A stretch of DNA of 7,083 nt. Source: Rhodocyclaceae bacterium (GTDB taxonomy: Bacteria > Pseudomonadota > Gammaproteobacteria > Burkholderiales > Rhodocyclaceae). The translations under genes were made by a program, and so were the position numbers. Every line of letters begins with the position of its first letter. Position 1 is the stretch's first letter. Below are positions 1-4,907 of the stretch, one piece after another. The DNA is taken from contig JAFSWK010000272.1 of assembly GCA_017444505.1 (NCBI GenBank), positions 1 through 7,083 on the forward strand, given 5' to 3'. The notes beneath the pieces are model-generated. The model worked only from the letters and a program-made list of their open reading frames with translations, searched no databases and was not told the DNA's origin.

Positions 1-67
1 GGAGGAAGAGCTTTTCAAAATACGGCTGCGGGCTGTTGGCGGACTGGGCTTCGGCAAGGTCACTCAT
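1..67 (-). CDS. N-terminal fragment of an unidentified protein
   Basis: An ATG at 67-65 opens a frame that stays open to the window edge, giving 22 residues that begin MSDLAEAQSANSPQPYFEK. A good ribosome binding site (TGGAG, 9 nt before the ATG) supports this start. The gene lies 51 nt downstream of dapD on the same strand, but a strong terminator stands between them. It therefore depends on read-through or on a promoter I cannot see in the roughly 30 nt available. Too little of the protein is visible to name it. The segment PQPYFEKLF faintly recalls the start of small 2Fe-2S ferredoxin-like proteins, but the diagnostic cysteines would lie outside the window, so no function is claimed. Confidence 0.5.
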   Translation of the reverse strand, partial: MSDLAEAQSANSPQPYFEKLFL

Positions 68-97
68 GGTGCGGTACTCCAGCAGAAAAAAATGGAC

Positions 98-134
98 GGA
101 AAAAAGGCTGGCGCGGCGTCAGTCACCGCGCAGC
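98..134 (-). terminator. Rho-independent terminator overlapping the dapD stop codon
   Basis: On the minus strand GCTGCGCGG (134-126) can pair with CCGCGCCAGC (116-107), giving a nine-pair GC-rich stem with a single bulged base and a 9-nt loop. The stem is followed by C and then six T residues (105-100). The left arm is inside the last dapD codons and the loop holds the TGA. This is the classic form of an intrinsic terminator and marks the likely end of the aat-to-dapD transcript. A second run of seven T residues (92-86) follows closely but has no stem of its own. Confidence 0.75.
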
Positions 135-940
135 AGTTCGTTGATGGCAGTCTTGGCGCGGGTTTGCGCGTCGACCTTTTTGACGATGACGGCGCAATAC
201 AGGCTGTATTTGCCGTCCGCCGAGGGCAGGCTGCCGGGCACGACCACCGCGCCGGAAGGTACGCGGCCATAGTGGATTTCGCCCGTTTCGCGGTCGTAAA
301 TGCGGGTGCTGCGGCCAATATAGACGCCCATGGAAATGACGGCGTTTTCTTCGACGATGACGCCTTCGACAATCTCCGAACGCGCGCCCACGAAAACATT
401 GTCTTCAATAATCACGGGGCCGGCCTGCAAAGGCTCCAGCACGCCGCCAAGACCCACACCGCCCGAGAGATGGACGTTTTTGCCCACCTGCGCGCAGGAA
501 CCGACGGTCGCCCAAGTGTCGACCATCGTGCCTTCATCCACATACGCGCCGATGTTGACGTAAGAGGGCATCAGCACGACGTTGCGGCCAATGAAGCTGC
601 CCCGGCGGGCAGCCGCAGGCGGTACGACGCGAAAGCCGCCGCGCTCAAAGTCTTCCGCGCTGTAGCTGGCGAATTTGGAAGGCACCTTGTCGAAATAGCG
701 CAAATCGCCCGCGTCCATGGGCACGTTGTTTTGCAGGCGGAAGGAAAGCAGCACGGCTTTTTTAATCCACTGATTGACCTGCCATTGGCCGTCTTTCTTT
801 TCGGCCACGCGCAACTGGCCGCTATCGAGTTCGCCCAATACGGCTTCCACAGCTTCGCGCACGGCGGCGGGTGCCTGGGCGGGAGAGAGTTCTGCGCGCT
901 TTTCAAAAGCGTCTTCAATGGTTTGTTGCAGAGGGTGCAT
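119..940 (-). CDS. dapD: 2,3,4,5-tetrahydropyridine-2,6-dicarboxylate N-succinyltransferase (DapD)
   Basis: DapD transfers succinyl from succinyl-CoA to tetrahydrodipicolinate, the committed step of the succinylase branch of lysine and meso-diaminopimelate synthesis in the cytoplasm. The protein has 273 residues, nearly the same as the E. coli enzyme (274). An alpha-helical N-terminal domain (about 1-105) is followed by a left-handed beta-helix of hexapeptide repeats (about 108-245), where the GXX-type turns are visible (IGRNVVLMPSYVNIGAYV, VGKNVHLSGGVGLGG). D141 in MVDTWATVG, the GVGLGGVLEP segment (161-170) and E189 in GARSEI match conserved active-site positions of the family. The ATG at 940 was chosen because the upstream 34 residues of the open frame are arginine-rich, unlike the family, and overlap dapC; AGGA lies 11 nt before it. 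It follows dapC by 44 nt and supplies the substrate that DapC aminates. Confidence 0.97.
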   Translation of the reverse strand: MHPLQQTIEDAFEKRAELSPAQAPAAVREAVEAVLGELDSGQLRVAEKKDGQWQVNQWIKKAVLLSFRLQNNVPMDAGDLRYFDKVPSKFASYSAEDFERGGFRVVPPAAARRGSFIGRNVVLMPSYVNIGAYVDEGTMVDTWATVGSCAQVGKNVHLSGGVGLGGVLEPLQAGPVIIEDNVFVGARSEIVEGVIVEENAVISMGVYIGRSTRIYDRETGEIHYGRVPSGAVVVPGSLPSADGKYSLYCAVIVKKVDAQTRAKTAINELLRGD

Positions 941-984
941 GTTGTGTGAAATCCTGTTTTGAAAAGAAAAAAGAGAGAAAAAAC
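941..984 (-). other. Pyrimidine-rich dapC-dapD spacer
   Basis: This is the only spacer of any size within the block from aat to dapD. On the minus strand it begins with T6, then CTCTC, then T6, and ends with the dapD ribosome binding site AGGA. Only a poor stem can be drawn in front of the T-run: three pairs (CTC/GAG) plus an A5/T5 extension across a bulge. It is therefore not called a terminator. An unstructured U-rich leader could favour ribosome loading on dapD, or it could be a weak transcription pause; neither can be decided from sequence. Confidence 0.4.
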
Positions 985-2184
985 TCAGGCACCGGAGCGG
1001 TTTTTGCAAAATTGCGCGATACGCTCGGCAGCCTCTACGCATTGCGCGACATCGGCGACCAGCGAAATGCGCACGCGCCCCGCGCCGGGATTGCCTTCGG
1101 GCGTGTCGCGCGCAAGCAGGCTGCCGGGCAAAATGGTGACATTATAAGCCGCGTACAGGTCGCGGGCGAAGGCGCGGTCGCAGCCGGGCACGCCCGCCCA
1201 CAGGTAAAAACCGGCCTCTGGCGCGCGCACGTCCAGCCAGGGCGAAAGAATGGGCACGACCCGCGCAAACTTTTCCCGGTACAGACGGCGGTTTTCGATA
1301 ACGTGCGTTTCATCGCGCCAGGCGGCAATCGAAGCGGCCTGCGTGGTCGGACTCATGGCGCAGCCGTGGTAGGTGCGATAGCGCAAAAACTTGCGCAAAA
1401 TTTCAGCATCCCCGGCAACAAAGCCCGAACGCAGCCCCGGCACGTTGGAGCGCTTGGAGAGGCTGGAAAATACCACCAGATTGCGAAAGTCCGTGCGCCC
1501 GGCGCGCGCAGCGGCCTGCAATGCGCCCACCGGCGGCGCGTCTTCATCCGGATAGATTTCGGAATAGCATTCGTCGGAAGCGATGACGAAATCGTGACGG
1601 TCGGCCAGCGCGAACAGCACTTCCCATTCTTCCTGCGTAATCACGCGCCCAGTGGGGTTGTTGGGCGAGCAGGCGTAAAGAAGCTGCACGCGGTCCAATG
1701 CTTCGGCGGGCAGCTCTGCCACCTGCATGGCATAGCCGTTGTCCGCTGTGAGATTGACAAACAGCGGCTGCGCCCCGGCCAGCAGGGCGGCACCTTCGTA
1801 GATTTGATAAAACGGATTCGGGCACAGCACGCGCGCATCCGGCTGCTGGCCGTCGATGACACACTGCGCGAAAGCAAACAACGCCTCGCGCGAACCATTG
1901 ACCGGCAAAATCTGACTGGCCGTGTCGAGTTCAACGCCGTAGCGCTGGCGATTCCACAGCGCAATGGCGCAGCGCAGCTCCAGCGTGCCGACCGTGGTGG
2001 GATAGATGGCCAGCCCCGCGAGGTGACCGGCCAGCGCCTCGCACACGCAGGCGGGCGTGGCATGTTGCGGCTCGCCAATCGAAAGCCGGATGGCGGACAG
2101 CGCCGCAGGCGCATCGGCGCTGGCAAGCAGCGCTTCCAGTTTTTCAAACGGATAGGGTTGCGTAAGCTCCAGTCTGGGATTCAT
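985..2184 (-). CDS. dapC: N-succinyl-L,L-diaminopimelate aminotransferase (DapC)
   Basis: DapC is a PLP enzyme that converts N-succinyl-2-amino-6-oxopimelate, the DapD product, into N-succinyl-L,L-diaminopimelate using glutamate. The 399-residue protein is a full-length fold-type I class I/II aminotransferase. Visible residues include the SPNNPTG motif (173-179), D204 and Y207 in ASDECYSEIY (PLP ring contacts), the Schiff-base lysine K244 in SSLSKRSN, R252 in GLRSGF, and R372 in GRVRIS, which corresponds to the carboxylate-binding arginine. The LSIGEPQHATP start and the IYPTTVG segment are typical of the proteobacterial DapC subfamily rather than of ArgD. The ATG at 2184 overlaps the pyrD stop by 4 nt (ATGA), and GGAG stands 9 nt before it, inside pyrD. 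The adjacent dapD makes the lysine role much more likely than another transaminase function. Confidence 0.94.
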   Translation of the reverse strand: MNPRLELTQPYPFEKLEALLASADAPAALSAIRLSIGEPQHATPACVCEALAGHLAGLAIYPTTVGTLELRCAIALWNRQRYGVELDTASQILPVNGSREALFAFAQCVIDGQQPDARVLCPNPFYQIYEGAALLAGAQPLFVNLTADNGYAMQVAELPAEALDRVQLLYACSPNNPTGRVITQEEWEVLFALADRHDFVIASDECYSEIYPDEDAPPVGALQAAARAGRTDFRNLVVFSSLSKRSNVPGLRSGFVAGDAEILRKFLRYRTYHGCAMSPTTQAASIAAWRDETHVIENRRLYREKFARVVPILSPWLDVRAPEAGFYLWAGVPGCDRAFARDLYAAYNVTILPGSLLARDTPEGNPGAGRVRISLVADVAQCVEAAERIAQFCKNRSGA

Positions 2185-2348
2185 GGTGCAGGCTCCATGC
2201 TTGCGGCGGGCGGTTCGGTATCGTGGCCGGAAGTTTCCGGCGCGAACGCTTCGGGCGGCAGCGCTTCGTGTGGCACATCCGGCGCGCCTTCTGCCAGCGC
2301 GTCTTCTTCCGGAATGGGCGCGCCGGAAAGGTGTACGTCTTCATCGAC
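2181..2348 (-). other. Sequence encoding the acidic, proline-rich C-terminal extension of PyrD
   Basis: This stretch encodes PyrD residues 343-397 and the stop codon. By eye the 55 residues contain 14 Asp/Glu, 11 Pro and no Lys or Arg, so the tail should be disordered and strongly negative. No known domain is recognisable. The dapC ribosome binding site lies inside it. The simplest inference is that an ancestral pyrD stop codon was lost and the spacer before dapC became coding, producing the present 4-nt overlap. A role for the tail itself is unproven. Confidence 0.6.
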
Positions 2349-3374
2349 CAGCGGCGGCTGCCATTGTGTCGTGGCGGCCACGCAGTCGCGCACCAGATTC
2401 GGACCGCGAAAGACCAGGCCGCTGTAAATTTGTACCAGAGAAGCACCGGCTTCGAGCTTGGCGCGCGCTTCTTCGCCGCTCATGATGCCGCCGGCGGCGA
2501 TGATGGGCACTTCGCCGCCCAGCAGCGCGGCAAACTGGCGGACGATGTCGGTCGACATCGCAAAGAGCGGCGCGCCGGAAAGGCCGCCTTGCTGCTCGGC
2601 ACCCGCTTCGCCCGCGACGCCTTCGCGCGAAATGGTGGTATTGGTGGCAATCAGCGCATCAATGCGGTGGCGGCGCACGGCATCCGCAATGCCTTGCACT
2701 TGCACCGGCTTCAGGTCTGGCGCAATTTTCAGCGCCAGCGGCACGCGCCGTCCGTGGCGCTCGGCCAGTTCTTCGCGGCGCAGGATGAGCGCGGAAAGCA
2801 GCGTTTCCAGCGCTTCATCACTTTGCAGCGTGCGCAGGTTTTCGGTGTTCGGAGAAGAAATGTTCACCGTGATGTAGCTGGCGCGCGGATAGACGGCTTC
2901 CATCGCCAGCAGATAATCGCCGGTGGCCGCCTCGATGGGGGTGTCGAAATTCTTGCCGATGTTGATACCCAGAATGCCGTCATAGCGCGCCGCGCGGCAG
3001 TTGGCGAGCAGTTTTTCCACGCCATCATTGTTAAAACCCATGCGGTTGATGATGGCTTCTTGCTGCGGCAGGCGAAACAGGCGCGGACGCGGATTGCCCG
3101 GCTGCGGGCGCGGCGTGACCGTGCCGATTTCCAGAAAACCGAAGCCCCAGCGCGCCAGCGCGTCGATGACTTCGCCATTTTTGTCCAGCCCGGCGGCCAG
3201 CCCCACGCGGTTGGGAAAGTGCAAGCCCATCACCTCGACCGGCTGCGGCGCGGGGGTGACGGGCGCGGGCGCGGGCAGCCAGTCGCCAAACAGGTGCAAC
3301 AGACGCAGGGAAAGCCGGTGGGCAGTCTCGGCGTCCAGCGAAAAGAGCAGGGGACGAATCAGGTGGTAAGGCAT
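2181..3374 (-). CDS. pyrD: Quinone-dependent dihydroorotate dehydrogenase (PyrD, class 2) with an extra acidic C-terminal tail
   Basis: PyrD oxidises dihydroorotate to orotate at the inner membrane, passing electrons from FMN to quinone; it is step four of pyrimidine synthesis. Conserved parts of the barrel are all present: the N-terminal helix PYHLIRPLLFSLDAETAH that forms the quinone and membrane site, GLAAGLDKNG (58-67), NRMGFNNDG (110-118), NIGKN, NISSPNT (171-177) with catalytic Ser174, LKIAPD with K216, TNTT (244-247), GGLSG (263-267), GGIMSG (295-300) and IYSGL (316-320). The enzyme normally ends at about 335-345 residues. Here about 55 further residues follow (343-397), rich in Pro, Ala and acidic residues and with no Lys or Arg. 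The ATG at 3374 matches family N-termini; it overlaps bpt by 16 nt and lacks a Shine-Dalgarno sequence, suggesting coupled translation. The 44 residues upstream in the open frame are bpt read in another frame. Confidence 0.97.
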   Translation of the reverse strand: MPYHLIRPLLFSLDAETAHRLSLRLLHLFGDWLPAPAPVTPAPQPVEVMGLHFPNRVGLAAGLDKNGEVIDALARWGFGFLEIGTVTPRPQPGNPRPRLFRLPQQEAIINRMGFNNDGVEKLLANCRAARYDGILGINIGKNFDTPIEAATGDYLLAMEAVYPRASYITVNISSPNTENLRTLQSDEALETLLSALILRREELAERHGRRVPLALKIAPDLKPVQVQGIADAVRRHRIDALIATNTTISREGVAGEAGAEQQGGLSGAPLFAMSTDIVRQFAALLGGEVPIIAAGGIMSGEEARAKLEAGASLVQIYSGLVFRGPNLVRDCVAATTQWQPPLVDEDVHLSGAPIPEEDALAEGAPDVPHEALPPEAFAPETSGHDTEPPAASMEPAP

Positions 3375-4114
3375 AGCGGAGGGGTGTCGTGCCAGCGTCT
3401 GGCGTGAAAGTATTGCAGGGCGGAAAAGCGATTTTTGTACGCCATCTTCGGACAGTTGGCAATCCAGTAGCCCAGATAGAGGTAAGGCAAACCCCGCTGA
3501 CGGCACAGCGCAATCTGGCGCAGAATGCCCCAGGTGCCCAGGCTGTCCTGCGCGCGGTCGGGGTCAAAGAACGTATAGACGGCAGACAGGCCAGTGTCGG
3601 CCACATCCATCAGCATCACCAGCCGCAGCGTGCCGTCTTCGTCGCGCGCTTCCAGCAAGCGGCTGTCGGCGTTGGTTTCCCGGATGAACTGCGCGTATTG
3701 TGCCGGGCTATCCTGATCCATGCCGCCGTCGTGGTGACGGGCGCGCTGGTAGCGCAAAAACAGCGCATATTGTTCGTCGCTGGGCTGGCGTGAGACCTCG
3801 CACAAATCCAGATGCGCGTTGCGTGCCCAGATGCGCCGCTGCGAGCGGCTGGGCGCAAAGTGTGCCACCGCCACGCGCACCGGCACGCAGGCGCGGCAAT
3901 CGTGGCACCATGGGCGGTAGATGAATTGTCCGCTGCGCCGGAAGCCGTGGTTCAGCAATTGCGCGTGCATGGCTGTGGAAACCGGCCCGGTGAGCGCCAC
4001 CACTTGTGAGCGCGCCCGCCGCCCCGGCAGATAGGAACACGGGTGCGGTGCGGTGGCGTAGAGCGGCAGGAAGGAAGAGGCGAGGGTATGCAGCATGGTT
4101 CTGGCGCGCATCAT
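3359..4114 (-). CDS. bpt: Aspartate/glutamate leucyltransferase (Bpt)
   Basis: Bpt transfers leucine from Leu-tRNA to proteins with N-terminal Asp or Glu, creating an N-degron that ClpS delivers to ClpAP; older annotations call the family arginyl-tRNA-protein transferase (ate). At 251 residues it has the usual length. The N-terminal ATE domain shows CSYLPGR (26-32) and the cluster FRRSGQFIYRPWCHDCRACVP (58-78), with Cys26, 70, 73 and 76 in the conserved pattern. The C-terminal acetyltransferase-like domain includes YTFFDPD (180-186), LGTW (192-195), YLYLGYWI (211-218) and MAYKNRF (224-230). The ATG at 4114 overlaps the aat stop as ATGA; ATGs also occur at codons 2 and 7, and no clear ribosome binding site distinguishes them. 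Position directly after aat, the second transferase of the same pathway, supports the assignment. Confidence 0.95.
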   Translation of the reverse strand: MMRARTMLHTLASSFLPLYATAPHPCSYLPGRRARSQVVALTGPVSTAMHAQLLNHGFRRSGQFIYRPWCHDCRACVPVRVAVAHFAPSRSQRRIWARNAHLDLCEVSRQPSDEQYALFLRYQRARHHDGGMDQDSPAQYAQFIRETNADSRLLEARDEDGTLRLVMLMDVADTGLSAVYTFFDPDRAQDSLGTWGILRQIALCRQRGLPYLYLGYWIANCPKMAYKNRFSALQYFHARRWHDTPPLCLTT

Positions 4115-4791
4115 ACCGTGTCAATGTACCGGGCGAGCAAGGCGGCAAACTGCGCGCGCGCAATTTCTTCCGCGCCCAATGAAACCAGATGCTCGGTGCG
4201 CGCCTGACAATCAATCACCACAATCCCCTCAGCGCGCGCGTGTTCCACCAGCTGCGCCAGCGCCGCTTTCGATGCGTTGCTGACATGGCTGAACATGGAT
4301 TCGCCAAAAAACACCCGTCCCAGCCGCAGCCCGTAGAGGCCGCCCACCAACCGCCCGTCCTGCCACGCCTCAAAGCTGTGCGCAAAACCCAGCGCGTGCA
4401 TTTCGCAATACGCCGCCTGCATTTGCGGCGTAATCCACGTGCCATTCTGCCCGGGGCGCGGCGTATGCGCGCAATGCGCGATGACCTGATCGAACGCCGT
4501 ATCCTGCCGCAGCGAAAACACGCCCTGTTTGAGCACGCGGGCAAGCGAACGATGGCAGCGGAAGTGTTCAGGAAACAAAACCAGACGCGGGTCAGGCGAC
4601 CACCACAAAATCGGCTGATCCCCTGAAAACCACGGAAAAATCCCGCGCCGATAGGCCGCCAGCAACCACGCAGGAGACAACGCCCCGCCCGCAGCAAGCA
4701 AGCCATTGGCCCCGTCGGCCTCGGTCAGCGCCGCCTCCAGAGGCGGAAACTCGGGCGCACCGTGCGGGTCAAGCCAGATGATTGCGCCCAT
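4111..4791 (-). CDS. aat: Leucyl/phenylalanyl-tRNA-protein transferase (Aat)
   Basis: Aat adds leucine or phenylalanine from charged tRNA to proteins with N-terminal Lys or Arg, marking them for ClpS/ClpAP in the cytoplasm. The 226-residue product has the family signatures: NGLLAAGG near residue 30, YRRGIFPWFS (47-56), ILWWSPDPR (61-69), GTWITPQM (117-124), GGLYG (150-154), FFGESMFS (161-168) and IDCQ (193-196). The E. coli protein has 234 residues. I chose the ATG at 4791 because MGAIIWLDP fits the start of relatives. An in-frame TTG at 4830 would add 13 residues of poor quality. The ATG has only a weak ribosome binding site (GAAGTGG), while a strong one lies about 60 nt upstream in front of a different small frame. 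It ends in a 4-nt overlap with bpt. Confidence 0.96.
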   Translation of the reverse strand: MGAIIWLDPHGAPEFPPLEAALTEADGANGLLAAGGALSPAWLLAAYRRGIFPWFSGDQPILWWSPDPRLVLFPEHFRCHRSLARVLKQGVFSLRQDTAFDQVIAHCAHTPRPGQNGTWITPQMQAAYCEMHALGFAHSFEAWQDGRLVGGLYGLRLGRVFFGESMFSHVSNASKAALAQLVEHARAEGIVVIDCQARTEHLVSLGAEEIARAQFAALLARYIDTV

Positions 4792-4840
4792 CGCCACTTC
4801 GCCCGTTCGGGTTCCTGTTGTCTTGCGCAAACCGGCGCAT
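4769..4840 (-). CDS. Possible 23-codon leader frame overlapping the aat start
   Basis: An ATG at 4840 is preceded by AGGAG (4855-4851) at 10 nt, the clearest ribosome binding site in this spacer. It opens a 23-codon frame beginning MRRFAQDNRNPNGRSG that runs through the aat ATG in another frame and stops 20 nt inside aat. The peptide resembles nothing I know and is rich in Arg, Asn and Gly. It could be a leader frame that brings ribosomes to the weakly initiated aat start. It could also be a chance frame, or a sign that one base is wrong near the aat start. It is reported because the ribosome binding site is good; evidence for a real peptide is thin. Confidence 0.3.
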   Translation of the reverse strand: MRRFAQDNRNPNGRSGDGRNHLA

Positions 4841-4907
4841 GTTCCGTTTTCTCCTCTGTATGCGTGTTTCAGGCCGCATTATCGCTGTTTGCGCGCGCGC
4901 GCTGCGT
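4792..4907 (-). promoter_or_regulatory. clc-aat spacer, possible promoter and leader of the aat operon
   Basis: This 116-nt spacer is the longest non-coding gap between assigned genes in the window. Reading on the minus strand it holds a 12-nt alternating GC tract (4902-4891), then GATAAT (4883-4878), which resembles a -10 box but has no credible -35 box at 16-18 nt, then the AGGAG site described for the leader frame. A 6-bp hairpin (4929-4913) sits just before it inside the end of clc, with no T-run. Whether aat has its own promoter here or is read through from clc is open. Confidence 0.25.

Noticed and set aside
92..949. Plus-strand open frame of 285 codons opposite dapD
   Set aside because: It is antisense to the clear dapD gene, has low-quality sequence, and is the expected shadow of GC-rich third codon positions.
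941..1042. 34-residue upstream extension of DapD
   Set aside because: It lies over the dapC end and the T-rich spacer, and it would lengthen the protein beyond the family's 273-275 residues.
871..2427. Plus-strand open frame of 518 codons opposite dapC
   Set aside because: Long but antisense to an intact aminotransferase; no recognisable domain and composition dominated by Arg, Gly and Ala. Shadow frame.
2223..3407. Plus-strand open frame of 394 codons opposite pyrD
   Set aside because: Antisense to a complete pyrD, no family resemblance; shadow frame.
3375..3506. 44-residue upstream extension of PyrD
   Set aside because: It is bpt read in another frame; class 2 PyrD proteins begin with the PYHLIRPLLF helix.
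4792..4830. TTG start for aat, adding 13 residues
   Set aside because: A TTG with no well-spaced ribosome binding site, and the added residues (RKTTGTRTGEV) do not resemble Aat N-termini.
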